In this document: positions 1 through 9,921 of the stretch, piece after piece
Numbering within the stretch: the stretch's first letter is position 1
How the letters are laid out: each line of letters starts with the position of its first letter
Source of the DNA: Maribacter cobaltidurans
Lineage (GTDB): Bacteria; Bacteroidota; Bacteroidia; Flavobacteriales; Flavobacteriaceae
Length of the DNA stretch: 64,000 nt
Reading direction: 5' to 3'
NCBI RefSeq assembly: GCF_002269385.1
Contig: NZ_CP022957.1
Coordinates: 186,001-250,000 of the forward strand
The notes under the pieces: model-generated
What the model saw: only the letters and a program-made list of their open reading frames with translations
What the model was told of the DNA's origin: nothing
Databases searched by the model: none
Program-made: the position numbers and the translations under genes

Positions 1-650
1 AACCCGATGTAACGGTATGGTTGGAACTTATTTTTTCCAGAACCAATAATATATTGTTAAAAACAGGTCCTTTACTTGATTTAACCTTAGGTATTCAACA
101 ATTACAAAAAGTGCATACCATACATATTATAAGTGTTGAAAACGACGTAAAAGAAATTCTTTGGGAACTAAAAAAGAACCATGAGGAAGAACCTCTCATA
201 AAAACTATCAATTTCAATAAAGACGAAAAGGAACTTTTTCAATTCTATGTTCAAGAAGAAAGAGATATAAATGTAGCCTTTTCTGAACCACTTCTTTATT
301 TATATGAACCCAACTCCTCCATTATGAAATCTGGAGGATTTCACTTGATTGGAAAAAGGTACGGAGTAAAAAAACTACAAGAGCACTCCCACTTGTATAC
401 TTCAGAAACATTAGTATCCTTCCCTGGCCGGATTTTTAAAGTCAACAAGGTAATACCTTATTCAAAAAAAAGTATTAAACAATTGGGAATTCAAAAAGCG
501 AATATCACTACACGAAATTTTCCCGAAACCGTAGCAGAAATCCGAAGAAAAACAAAACTCAGGGATGGGGGGCAAAACTTCCTGTTTTTTACAAAAAACC
601 TTAATCAAGATTTGATAATAATTTACACCGTACCAACAACCAAAATTTAG
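1..650 (+). CDS. THUMP-like class I SAM methyltransferase, C-terminal part (5' truncated by window edge)
   Basis: The reading frame is open from the left edge (first full codon at base 3) to the TAA ending at 650, about 215 residues, so the true start lies outside. A TTG at 21 is only an internal codon. The visible part resembles the C-terminal THUMP-like domain of Bacteroidota class I SAM-dependent methyltransferases: a KTGPLLDL segment, then YLYEPNSSIMKSGGF, FPGRIFKV, TRNFPETVAEIRRKTKL and a GGQNFLFFT end. The SAM-binding domain would be upstream and is not visible, so activity cannot be judged. The family is presumed to modify RNA; the substrate is not known from this sequence. No neighbour is co-oriented closely enough to suggest an operon: 381 bp separate it from the SusC gene. 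The assignment rests on recalled family motifs. Confidence 0.75.
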   Translation, partial: PDVTVWLELIFSRTNNILLKTGPLLDLTLGIQQLQKVHTIHIISVENDVKEILWELKKNHEEEPLIKTINFNKDEKELFQFYVQEERDINVAFSEPLLYLYEPNSSIMKSGGFHLIGKRYGVKKLQEHSHLYTSETLVSFPGRIFKVNKVIPYSKKSIKQLGIQKANITTRNFPETVAEIRRKTKLRDGGQNFLFFTKNLNQDLIIIYTVPTTKI

Positions 651-1031
651 CTTGAATTTTCCCACAAAATCAACATTCCAAAACCCGTAATGGATTTAAA
701 CTATATCGTTTGAAATAGGCCAAAACAATCGATTATTGACACATCTTGAGACAATATTGTTAAAATTACCCAATTACCGATTTGATAATTTTCAACGGTT
801 TAAAATTTCTATAAAAGCAATAAATACAGCCAATTATAGCATTTAGACAAAATTTTAAGTGATTTTTTAACACTTCATTTTTAAAAATATTAAATTATCC
901 ATTATTTATATGTCATAATATTTTGTTATCATTACGGCGAATTTGGTTTTTTTTAACAATCTCCAACACTCATGGAAACCCTTTAAAAACCAGTTCGAAA
1001 GATTAATTTAAACTAACAAACAACAAGGATT
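651..1031. other. 381-bp non-coding region upstream of the SusC gene
   Basis: This AT-rich stretch separates the methyltransferase gene from the SusC gene. I see no open frame of useful length on either strand, no strong GC-rich hairpin with a T tract, and no exact TAnnTTTG core. A near match (TATTTTG) lies near 907-914. The last 40 bases before the SusC ATG are A-rich with an AAGGA at about 1023-1028, which could act as a ribosome site. The length suggests a long leader or a regulator binding region for the SusCD operon. No sigma/anti-sigma pair or hybrid two-component gene lies next to it in this window. Confidence 0.5.
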
Positions 1032-4000
1032 ATGAATCAAAAACATGATTTCAAATTGATGAAGTCCAAGAAAAGATTTTCTTTTTTTAAGTCCGGGATT
1101 TTATCAATGGTCATTTGTTTAGGAGTTCAACTGACTTCTGCAAATGCAACAACTACCAACATTAAATTTGTGTTGGATGAAACTTTACAGTCCACAGTTA
1201 CGGGAACCGTAACGGATGAATCAGGTACGCCGCTACCTGGAGCAAACGTGATTGAAAAAGGTACTACCAATGGTACCCAAACTGATTTCGACGGTAATTT
1301 TACATTAAATGTAGAATCCGGAGCAACTCTGGTTTTTAGTTACATTGGTTTTCAAAGTCAAGAAGTTGCAGTTAATGGTCGCTCTACTATCGACGTAACC
1401 CTTGCGGAAGATGCTGCTGCTTTGGATGAAGTGGTAGTAACGGGATATCAAGTATTGACCAAAAGGGAAACGACTGCAGCGGTTTCCATAGTTAAAGCAG
1501 AGGAATTAGCTGCAATACCATCCGGTAACGTAGAACAGCAATTGGCCGGTAGGGTTGCCGGTGTAAATGTTATCACGAATGGTCAACCAGGTACACAGTC
1601 TGTTGTGAGGGTACGTGGATTTGGTGCTTTTGGTGGTAACCAACCGCTATATGTTGTGGACGGGGTTCCGGTATTGGATATTGGATTCCTGAATCCAGAT
1701 GATATTCAGACTACAACTGTTCTTAAAGATGCAGCAGCTGCCTCTATCTATGGTTCAAGGGCTGCCAACGGTGTAATCGTTTATACAACTAAATCGGGTA
1801 ACAGACAAGGTAGAACCCAAATTAACATTGACATACAAAGCGGGGTGACTGATCCAAATGTAAATGGATCTCCTAAGATGTTGAATCCGCAGCAAATGGC
1901 GGAATACACTCACTTGGCGTACGAGAACAACGCTAGGGCAAATGGTACGGCTCCACAGTACACCCATCCACAATATGGAACAAATCCAACTCCTAGTTTT
2001 CCCGATTATTTACATGCTTCCTATACAGACGCAAATGGAGACCCCGTAAGTCTAAATGGAATTAGGGGATCAGTTGATTTAGCGCAAATAAGAGCCTCTT
2101 ATGAAGCCAATCCAGGAGGTACATTTTTGATAAGACCTAATTTGCAGGGAACCAATTGGTATAAGGAAATTACTAGAATTGCGCCACAGACAAGAGCAAG
2201 CTTGAATATGCGTGGAGGCAATGAAAAAGGTAGTTATTACTTAGGATTAGGTTTACAGTCTTTACAAGGTATCCTTTTGGAGAACGACCAACAAAGATAT
2301 ACTGCTAGGTTCAATTCTGACTGGGATTTGACCCCATGGTTAAAAATTGGAGAGAACTTACAGGTAACATATAATTCTGTACGAGGACAAACTGGCGCAA
2401 CTGGTGGTCTAGGTATCGCAGATGACGAATCTGAGATTTTATCTGCGTACCGTATGCCAACCGTCATTCCAGTTTTTGATGAGTTTGGTAGCTATGCCAG
2501 TACAAGAGCTGGTGGTTTCAACAACCCCAGAAACCCTGTCCGTAGACTAAAACAAGATCGAGGTAACGATGTGGCTTTTGATATGAGTCTATTCGGAAAT
2601 GTTTTTGCGGAAATACAGCCCCTTAAAGGTTTAACATTTCGTACAAGTTTAGGTGGTCAGTATTCGCAGTTTAATTCCCTTAATTATGATTATATTTATT
2701 TAGGTGATTCAGAGCCTCAGGCGAGTTTTGCATTTCAAGAAAATTCTCGCTATGGTTTCCAATGGACATTCACCAACACAGTAAGTTATGAAAAACTTTT
2801 TGGAAAACATAAAATTAATTTGTTTGGGGGATATGAAGCCATCAATGGTGCTGCCAGCCCAGTAACAAGGGCACAAGGAAGAGAAGTCCAAGTAAGAGCA
2901 ACCAGTGGTAACCCCATCTCCACGGATTTGGATTTCGTAACTCCACAGGCAATAGGAAACGAAGTTCCTCAAAGTTTTATATTTTCAGGAGTTAATTTCT
3001 CATCAGTGTTTGGAAAACTGGATTACAATTTTGATGAAAGATATTATTTGACTGGTGTTATCCGTAGGGACGGTTCTTCCGTTTTTGGAGCAAGTAATCG
3101 ATTTGGGGTATTTCCAGCAGTTTCAGCGGCTTGGAGGACAATTGATGAAGCCTTTATGCAGAACCAAACTTTTTTCTCTGATCTTAAGTTCCGAGTAGGG
3201 TGGGGTGAAATGGGTAATTCCAACAACGTTAGCCCTACCAACCAATTCTCTTTATTTGGTGCCGCCATTGACAATACCTTTTATCCTATAGGTGGTCAGA
3301 ACAGTGGCGCGGATCAGGGATTTGCTGCAACAACAATTGGCAACCCGGATGCTAAATGGGAGACCAGTGTTACCACGAACGTTGGTTTCGATGCAGCTTT
3401 CTTTGGTAACAAAGTTCAGTTGGTTTTTGATTGGTGGAAGAAAGACACCAAAGATCTATTGTTCCCAAGACCTTTACCGGCGGTAACAGGTAACTACGCA
3501 ACAGCTCCCTTGGTTAATATTGGTGAAATGAGCAATCGTGGGGTTGATTTCCAAATTATTTGGAGAGACAATATTACTGAAGACCTAAGTTTCGACATAA
3601 CTTTGAACAACTCATTCTTGAAGAATGAAATTGTATCCTTTGACGAGGAATTGGGACTTGATTTCGTAGATGGTGGTCTTAATGGTAATTTTGGAGGTAA
3701 CTTTAGGGGCTTACAACCTACTAGGAATTTCGTAGGTAAACCATTGTCCTCCTTCTTTGGGTATCAAGTAGTTGGGTACTTTAACTCCCAAGCAGAAGTA
3801 GATGCTAATACCTATACAAACGATGAGGGAGATGTGCTTCCTGCACAGGATGGACAAGGTTTGGGCCGTTTCAAATATGCAGACATCAATGGTGATGGAA
3901 GAATAACACCCGACGACAGGACGTATCTTGGAGATCCGATTCCAGAATATAGTGGTGGAGCTGTTTTGAATTTGAAATATAAAAACCTATCCTTCGAGAC

Positions 4001-4445
4001 TTTCTGGAACTGGACAACAGGAGTTGAGTTGTTTAATGCCGGAAAATGGTTTAGGGATTTCTTCGGTACCTTTGAGGGCTCTGCAAAAGGAGTAGCGGCT
4101 TTCAATTCTTGGACCCCGGAATTAGGAAACAATGCCGCAGCGCCCATATGGGAAAGTGCTACCAACATCAGTACAAGTGGTGCTTCGAATTCATGGTATG
4201 TGGAAAGTGGAGATTACCTAAGGCTTCAGAGATTGGCCGTTAATTACGATTTTAGGGAAATTGCGGATAATTTAGGAATAGCTAAATTAAATGTTGGCTT
4301 TTCTGCCAACAACATTTGGACAATAACAAAATATAGTGGACTTGACCCAGGTGTTGCCGGTGAAGCTGATACTAGATTGGGTGTTGATGTAGGTAACTAT
4401 CCTGTTACACCTAGCTATCTATTCAATGTTAACATTGGATTATAA
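1032..4445 (+). CDS. SusC/RagA family TonB-dependent outer-membrane transporter
   Basis: This 1137-residue protein has the normal SusC layout. Residues 1-40 form a signal peptide. Residues 54-128 are a CarboxypepD_reg-like (DUF4480-type) beta domain with GTVTDESGTPLPGANV and FSYIGF. A TonB-box-like LDEVVVTGYQ sits at 131-140. The plug follows at about 150-260 (RVRGFG, PLYVVDGVPV, DAAAASIYGSRAANGV), then a beta barrel to the C terminus. It is an outer-membrane channel that, with its SusD partner, imports a glycan or peptide ligand using TonB energy. The SusD gene begins 66 bp downstream and is surely co-transcribed. No glycoside hydrolase, sulfatase or lyase gene sits beside it, so the substrate cannot be inferred. 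A second in-frame ATG ten codons in (MKSKKRF) is a possible alternative start; the first is preferred because AAGGA precedes it. Confidence 0.95.
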   Translation: MNQKHDFKLMKSKKRFSFFKSGILSMVICLGVQLTSANATTTNIKFVLDETLQSTVTGTVTDESGTPLPGANVIEKGTTNGTQTDFDGNFTLNVESGATLVFSYIGFQSQEVAVNGRSTIDVTLAEDAAALDEVVVTGYQVLTKRETTAAVSIVKAEELAAIPSGNVEQQLAGRVAGVNVITNGQPGTQSVVRVRGFGAFGGNQPLYVVDGVPVLDIGFLNPDDIQTTTVLKDAAAASIYGSRAANGVIVYTTKSGNRQGRTQINIDIQSGVTDPNVNGSPKMLNPQQMAEYTHLAYENNARANGTAPQYTHPQYGTNPTPSFPDYLHASYTDANGDPVSLNGIRGSVDLAQIRASYEANPGGTFLIRPNLQGTNWYKEITRIAPQTRASLNMRGGNEKGSYYLGLGLQSLQGILLENDQQRYTARFNSDWDLTPWLKIGENLQVTYNSVRGQTGATGGLGIADDESEILSAYRMPTVIPVFDEFGSYASTRAGGFNNPRNPVRRLKQDRGNDVAFDMSLFGNVFAEIQPLKGLTFRTSLGGQYSQFNSLNYDYIYLGDSEPQASFAFQENSRYGFQWTFTNTVSYEKLFGKHKINLFGGYEAINGAASPVTRAQGREVQVRATSGNPISTDLDFVTPQAIGNEVPQSFIFSGVNFSSVFGKLDYNFDERYYLTGVIRRDGSSVFGASNRFGVFPAVSAAWRTIDEAFMQNQTFFSDLKFRVGWGEMGNSNNVSPTNQFSLFGAAIDNTFYPIGGQNSGADQGFAATTIGNPDAKWETSVTTNVGFDAAFFGNKVQLVFDWWKKDTKDLLFPRPLPAVTGNYATAPLVNIGEMSNRGVDFQIIWRDNITEDLSFDITLNNSFLKNEIVSFDEELGLDFVDGGLNGNFGGNFRGLQPTRNFVGKPLSSFFGYQVVGYFNSQAEVDANTYTNDEGDVLPAQDGQGLGRFKYADINGDGRITPDDRTYLGDPIPEYSGGAVLNLKYKNLSFETFWNWTTGVELFNAGKWFRDFFGTFEGSAKGVAAFNSWTPELGNNAAAPIWESATNISTSGASNSWYVESGDYLRLQRLAVNYDFREIADNLGIAKLNVGFSANNIWTITKYSGLDPGVAGEADTRLGVDVGNYPVTPSYLFNVNIGL

Positions 4446-4511
4446 CAACATTGAAATTAACTTATTAAAGATTATTATGAATTTTTTTTTAATTTTAGAT
4501 AAAAATTAACT

Positions 4512-6269
4512 ATGAAATCTATGAACAATTTAAAAAAGGTCACACTTGGAGCCCTTTCCTTACTTATGGTAGGTGTTTCCTGTAGTGATGAATTCTTGGA
4601 TGTAGCTCCGACTGGATCACTATCCGAAGCCCAAGTAGGGACCAAAAATGGAATTGAAGGACTTCTAATTGGTACCTATGCCGCGTTAAATGGGGTATTT
4701 GGAAATCGATTTGAAGGACCGAATCATTGGGCCACCGGTTCCATTATGGGCGGAGACGCCAACAAAGGAACCGATTCGGGTGATTATGCGACACTAAACC
4801 CCATTCAACGTTACGAAACGGATCCGACAAGTGATGATTTACGTCAACTATGGAGAGGTCGCTATGAAGGTGTTAGCCGAGCAAATAAAGTGCTAGCAGC
4901 TGTTGCCAATTCAACTGAATTGACCGCCGCAGATGCTGCCCGAATTGCTGGTGAAGCAAGGTTATTAAGAGGTCATTTCTACTTTGATTTGAAAAAGCAC
5001 TTTAACAGTATCCCTGTTTTTGATGAAACCGTTTTGGCTGCTGATATTCCTAGTATTCCTAATACGCCAGATGTTTGGGGGTTTATCGAAGCTGATTTCC
5101 AATTCGCTTTTGACAACCTTCCTGCTGAAAACGGGCCGGGAAGGGTTAATAAGTGGGCTGCTGGCGCCTATATGGGTAAAGCAAAATTGTTTCAACAAAA
5201 ATTTGGCGAGGCGATTACCTGGTTTGACGACGTTATTGAAAATGGTGTGACTTCCAATGGCTTAAAATATGCATTATTGGATGACTATGCACAAATTTAC
5301 AATGCAGAAAATGACAACCATGCAGAGGCCGTTATGGATGTAGAATCTGCAAATGAAACGGGTAATGTACAAAATGCGAATGCCTTTGACGATTTGAACT
5401 ATCCCTACAATACAGGACCTGATGGACCAGGTAACTGTTGTGGCTTCTTCCAGCCTAGTATGGCATTGGCCAATTCCTTTAGAACGGGTGCTGACGGTTT
5501 ACCATTATTGGATGGTTCTTATAACGATCCAGCTAACGAAGTGGATAATATTTACAGACATGTCTTTACAAATGGTAACGATGAATCCACTTTTGTAGAA
5601 GACCCAAATCCGTTGGATCCACGAATCGACCACTCCATTGGCAGAAAAGGAATTCCTTACTTGGATTGGATCGAGCATCCTGGTTCTGCCTGGATACGTA
5701 GCTTTGCTTATGCTGGACCATATTCTCCAAAAAAATACATCTATTACAGAAGCCAGGAAAACAGCTTTACGGATGGTAGCTCTTGGACGAGAGGCTATGC
5801 TACCATGAACTATACGATTATCCGTTTTGCGGACGTACTATTAATGGCGGCCGAAGCAGAAGTAGAGGCAGGCTCCTTGGACAAGGCATTGGATTATGTA
5901 AATAGAGTAAGGGCAAGAGCGGCTAATTCTGAACATTGGGTTAAAGAGTACGATTCCGGTGAAAATGCAGCCAATTATGTGATATCTGAATACACATCCT
6001 TCCCAAATCAAGATTTTGCGAGAAGGGCGGTTCGTTTTGAGCGTAAATTGGAGCTATCCGGTGAAGGTCACCGCTTCTTTGACCTAGTTCGTTGGGGTGT
6101 AGCCGCAGAGGAATTAAATGCCTATTTGGATTACGAATCTCAATATTTGGTGACCAAATTTGGTGGAGCAAGGTTTACCCCTAATAAGAATGAGTATTAT
6201 CCAATACCTCAATCTCAAATTGATATTCAGGGTTCAGATGTTTTAACCCAAAATAATGGTTATAACTAA
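4512..6269 (+). CDS. SusD/RagB family nutrient-binding surface lipoprotein
   Basis: This 585-residue protein is the SusD partner of the SusC transporter directly upstream. The N terminus is a lipoprotein signal ending in GVSC, followed by SDEFLDVAPTGSLSE, the usual start of SusD_RagB proteins. The helical TPR-like core includes RLLRGHFYFDLKKHF. The C terminus has the family's RVRARAANSEHW, RFERKLELSGEGHRFFDLVRWG and YYPIPQSQID segments. It should be anchored on the outer leaflet of the outer membrane and cap the SusC barrel, delivering ligand. A strong rho-independent terminator follows 21 bp after the stop, so the SusC-SusD pair forms a two-gene transcription unit. The ligand is unknown. Confidence 0.95.
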   Translation: MKSMNNLKKVTLGALSLLMVGVSCSDEFLDVAPTGSLSEAQVGTKNGIEGLLIGTYAALNGVFGNRFEGPNHWATGSIMGGDANKGTDSGDYATLNPIQRYETDPTSDDLRQLWRGRYEGVSRANKVLAAVANSTELTAADAARIAGEARLLRGHFYFDLKKHFNSIPVFDETVLAADIPSIPNTPDVWGFIEADFQFAFDNLPAENGPGRVNKWAAGAYMGKAKLFQQKFGEAITWFDDVIENGVTSNGLKYALLDDYAQIYNAENDNHAEAVMDVESANETGNVQNANAFDDLNYPYNTGPDGPGNCCGFFQPSMALANSFRTGADGLPLLDGSYNDPANEVDNIYRHVFTNGNDESTFVEDPNPLDPRIDHSIGRKGIPYLDWIEHPGSAWIRSFAYAGPYSPKKYIYYRSQENSFTDGSSWTRGYATMNYTIIRFADVLLMAAEAEVEAGSLDKALDYVNRVRARAANSEHWVKEYDSGENAANYVISEYTSFPNQDFARRAVRFERKLELSGEGHRFFDLVRWGVAAEELNAYLDYESQYLVTKFGGARFTPNKNEYYPIPQSQIDIQGSDVLTQNNGYN

Positions 6270-6290
6270 ACAATCTATATTTTTAGAAAA

Positions 6291-6317
6291 GGGCGTGTTT
6301 TACACGCCCTTTTTTTA
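6291..6317 (+). terminator. Rho-independent terminator after susD-like gene
   Basis: A perfect 7-bp stem GGGCGTG (6291-6297) / CACGCCC (6303-6309) with loop TTTTA is followed by seven or more T residues. It lies 21 bp after the SusD stop codon and should end the SusC-SusD transcript. Confidence 0.9.
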
Positions 6318-6401
6318 TTATCCAAAAATTAAAAATGATTAATAAAAGTTTAAAGCACTAGCCTTTTAGGACCTTGTATTTTTTAAACACTACCATTTGG
6401 T

Positions 6402-6409
6402 TAAATTTG
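6402..6409 (+). promoter_or_regulatory. Candidate -7 element (TAAATTTG) for the VCBS lipoprotein gene
   Basis: TAAATTTG matches the Bacteroidota TAnnTTTG core and lies between the SusD terminator and the ATG at 6494, giving a leader of about 80 nt. The nearest TTG (6374-6376) is 25 nt upstream, slightly further than usual, so this is a tentative call. Confidence 0.4.
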
Positions 6410-6493
6410 CCACTTAAGAAACAACCACTTTTTTAACCATTATATATATCTTTCTTTAATAGTTGGTATCTTAAAAATCATATCGCTTACCCC

Positions 6494-9400
6494 ATGAGAA
6501 AATCTATTTATCTAATATTACTAATTGGTCTTATCTCCATTTCATGTCAAAAGGAGAAAGAAAAACTCTTCACTCTAATACCCTATGAAAGTTCTGGTAT
6601 CGATTTCAACAATAGAATTGTTGAAACGGATAGCTTCAATATTTTAACCAGTGAGTATATTTTTAATGGTGGGGGTGTCGCCATTGGCGATTTTAACAAT
6701 GATGATAAACCGGATATATTTTTCTCGGGGAACCAAGTTTCAAATAAGCTTTACCTAAATGAGGGGAACTTTAAATTCAAGGATATTTCCAAAGAGGCCA
6801 ATATTGAAGGAAGCGATAAATGGAGTACTGGAATTGCACTGGTAGATATCAATATGGACAATTTCCTTGATATCTATGTATGTGCCGCTATGTTGGAATC
6901 TGACGTTGAAAAAGCAAATATGTTATATGTCAACCAAGGTCCAAATGAAGATGGTATTCCTACTTTCAAAGAAATGGCACAAGAATATGGTATCGCAGAT
7001 AGTAATAACAGCATGGGGGCTACCTTTTTTGATTATGATAAGGATGGCTTATTAGATTTATATGTATTAAACAATGTAGATATTCATGTCCTTCCTTCCA
7101 ATTATAGGGACAAAATAACGGACGGGTCCGCCCTAAGCAATGACAAACTCTACCATAATAATGGGGATGGTACCTTTACAGACGTTTCTCAGCAAGCCGG
7201 GATTACCATTGAAGGTTATGGGCTTGGGCTCGCCATTGCAGATGTAAATTATGATAATTGGCCAGACATATATGTAAGTAACGATTACCTTACCAATGAT
7301 CTCTTATATATTAATAATCAAGATGGTACTTTTACCAATAAAATATCTGATTTTGTAAAGCACCAAAGCAAATTTTCCATGGGAAATGATATTTCCGATT
7401 ATAACAATGATGGTTATTTGGATATTATTACCTTGGATATGTTGGGAGAAACCAACCAAAGATTGAAAACAACCATTGCCAGTAATAATTATACTAATTA
7501 TGTTCTGAACGACAGATATAATTATGAATATCAGTACTCAAGGAATATGTTACAAAAAGGTAATGGAAACGGTGTACCTTTTAGTGAGGTTGGCTTAATG
7601 TCCGGAGTTTCAAAAACAGACTGGAGTTGGTCCCCGTTATTTGCGGACATGAACAATGATGGTCATAAGGACTTGTTAATTACCAATGGCTTTCCGCGGG
7701 ATATAACCGATTTAGATTTTGGCGATTTCAATTTCAATGTAAGTAGATATCTAGGTCCAGGCAAAATATTGGATTCCATACCTACAATTAAGATTCCAAA
7801 TTATGTTTATGTGAATAACGGTACCGGCAAGTTCGAAGATAAAGGAGAGGATTGGGGCCTAAACATTCCTTCATTTTCAAATGGAGCGGCATTTGCAGAT
7901 TTGGATAATGACGGTGATTTGGACTATGTAGTAAATAATATAGACGATCCGGCGTTTGTCTTTAGAAATAATTTAAAAACAAACAATGCCTATTTGAGAC
8001 TAAATCTCAAGAATTCAAACACCTACGGCATAGGAGCAAAAGTGGTGGTTAGGTTTGCAGACGATACTTTTCAATACCACGAAAACTATCTTTATCGGGG
8101 GTACATGTCTTCCCTAGATGGTATTGTTCACTTTGGACTTGGTGAGAAAACCGAAATCAAATCGGTCGAAGTATTATGGCCCAATGGTGATTATCGAAAA
8201 TTAGAAAGTGTCATGCCAAATCAAACTTTGGTTTTAAATCAAAGTGACGCCTCCCCAATTGACATGGACATGCTTGAATTTCCGTTCAAACCAAAAATGG
8301 AAGAAAAGGTATATGCAGAGGTATCCAAAAAATATGGAATTGATTATGAGCATAAGGAACTGGATGTTGTAGATTTCAACATTCAAAGGATATTACCACA
8401 TAAACTTACACAAAATGGACCATGTTTGGCTTCGGGCGATATGAATGGTGATGGTACGGAAGATTTTATCATTGGTAGTTCGGCCAGATATTCTCCTGTT
8501 TTGTTCTTTCAAGATACCAATGGGAAATTCATACAAAGGGAACTCTTCTCTGAAGAAGAGGACAAAAAGTATGAGGAAGAAGGTATTGCACTTTTTGACC
8601 TTGAAAACGACGGCGACTTGGATATTTATTTTGTATCCGGAAGCAATGAATTCACACCAGACGATAGCTACTATTTGGATAGATTGTTAATCAACGATGG
8701 CAACGGTAATTTTACATTGGTACCAGACAAATTACCCGAAATCAGGAAGAGTGGTTCTGTAGTAATCGCCAAGGATTTTGATGGTGATGGATACGTTGAC
8801 CTATTTGTGGGCGGTAGAACGCCTTTCGCAAAATATCCTATTGCGGAAAAAAGCTTTCTCCTTAAAAACGAAAATGGAACCTTAGTGGATGTAACGGATT
8901 CAATGGCACCGAAATTGAGAGAAATTGGCATGGTGACCGATGCTACTTGGGCAGATATCGATGGGGACGGCCTGGATGACCTGGTTGTGGTTGGGGAATT
9001 TATGCCCATTACCGTTTTCAAGAATAATGGGGCAGCCCTAACAAAGTTGGAAGAAACTGGAATCGATAATATTTTAGGGTTTTGGGAAAGCATATTGGCC
9101 CACGATTTTGACAATGATGGGGATTTGGATTTTATCGTGGGTAATTTAGGAGCGAACAATTTTTATCAGCCATCTCCTGAACGGCCAACCAAATTGGTAT
9201 CAAAGGATTTCGACAATAACGGTACCGTAGACCCCGTCATGTTTACTTACCTCAAATATAGTTTTGACAGCCCAGAATACAGGGCTTTTCCTATAAAGTT
9301 CTGGGGTGATTTAAATGGGCAAAGTCCTTTGTTCCGATCAAAATACAATACATACAAAAGCTTTGCCAATGCAGATATTAATACCTTGTTTACTGAAAAT

Positions 9401-9811
9401 GAATTGGAAGGGGCCCTTACTTTGACAGGAAATTATGATAGAAGTATTTTCTTGGAAAATTTGGGTAATGGTACATTCAAGTTCAAAGAATTACCGTGGG
9501 AAGCCCAAATGGCCCCCATCAAAAGTATTGCTGTAACCGATTATAACAATGATGGAAATGATGACGTATTGCTAGTAGGAAATGATTATGGCAATGAAGT
9601 TTTTATTGGAAAGTACGATGCATCGAACGGGGTTTTATTGGAAGGAGATGGGAAAGGTAATTTTACCGTTGTAGATATCCAAAAAAGTGGCTTTATTACT
9701 CAAGGTGATACGAAGGATATTACCATTGTAAAAAATACCAATGGAGAGAACCCTTACATTATCGTCTCACAAAATAGGGGGCCCCTTAAGGTTTTTTTGA
9801 AAAACGAATAA
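6494..9811 (+). CDS. VCBS/FG-GAP repeat lipoprotein with ASPIC/UnbV domain (CRTAC1-like)
   Basis: This 1105-residue predicted lipoprotein has lipobox SISC at residues 15-18. It is built of two blocks of FG-GAP/VCBS calcium-binding repeats. The first block has DFNNDDKPDIFF, DYDKDGLLDLYVL, DYNNDGYLDIITLD and DLDNDGDLDYVVNN. An ASPIC/UnbV domain follows at about 508-580 (GIGAKVVVRF, VHFGLGEKTEIKSVEVLWPNG). The second block has DMNGDGTEDFIIG, DFDGDGYVDLFVGGR, DIDGDGLDDLVVVGE and DFDNDGDLDFIVGN. Each Asp-rich loop is expected to bind calcium, giving a double beta-propeller. Such proteins are common beside SusCD pairs in marine Bacteroidota, but their biochemical role is not established. It has its own likely promoter and is followed 110 bp later by a second VCBS lipoprotein. 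Confidence 0.9.
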   Translation: MRKSIYLILLIGLISISCQKEKEKLFTLIPYESSGIDFNNRIVETDSFNILTSEYIFNGGGVAIGDFNNDDKPDIFFSGNQVSNKLYLNEGNFKFKDISKEANIEGSDKWSTGIALVDINMDNFLDIYVCAAMLESDVEKANMLYVNQGPNEDGIPTFKEMAQEYGIADSNNSMGATFFDYDKDGLLDLYVLNNVDIHVLPSNYRDKITDGSALSNDKLYHNNGDGTFTDVSQQAGITIEGYGLGLAIADVNYDNWPDIYVSNDYLTNDLLYINNQDGTFTNKISDFVKHQSKFSMGNDISDYNNDGYLDIITLDMLGETNQRLKTTIASNNYTNYVLNDRYNYEYQYSRNMLQKGNGNGVPFSEVGLMSGVSKTDWSWSPLFADMNNDGHKDLLITNGFPRDITDLDFGDFNFNVSRYLGPGKILDSIPTIKIPNYVYVNNGTGKFEDKGEDWGLNIPSFSNGAAFADLDNDGDLDYVVNNIDDPAFVFRNNLKTNNAYLRLNLKNSNTYGIGAKVVVRFADDTFQYHENYLYRGYMSSLDGIVHFGLGEKTEIKSVEVLWPNGDYRKLESVMPNQTLVLNQSDASPIDMDMLEFPFKPKMEEKVYAEVSKKYGIDYEHKELDVVDFNIQRILPHKLTQNGPCLASGDMNGDGTEDFIIGSSARYSPVLFFQDTNGKFIQRELFSEEEDKKYEEEGIALFDLENDGDLDIYFVSGSNEFTPDDSYYLDRLLINDGNGNFTLVPDKLPEIRKSGSVVIAKDFDGDGYVDLFVGGRTPFAKYPIAEKSFLLKNENGTLVDVTDSMAPKLREIGMVTDATWADIDGDGLDDLVVVGEFMPITVFKNNGAALTKLEETGIDNILGFWESILAHDFDNDGDLDFIVGNLGANNFYQPSPERPTKLVSKDFDNNGTVDPVMFTYLKYSFDSPEYRAFPIKFWGDLNGQSPLFRSKYNTYKSFANADINTLFTENELEGALTLTGNYDRSIFLENLGNGTFKFKELPWEAQMAPIKSIAVTDYNNDGNDDVLLVGNDYGNEVFIGKYDASNGVLLEGDGKGNFTVVDIQKSGFITQGDTKDITIVKNTNGENPYIIVSQNRGPLKVFLKNE

Positions 9812-9921
9812 ACCGATTACCTAAGACTAATTCCCAACTATAAAATCTTTTTTTAAATATACCGATACAATTTCAGGTAGTTTAACTTGAACTATTTCAT
9901 TAAATCCTATCTTACAATGCT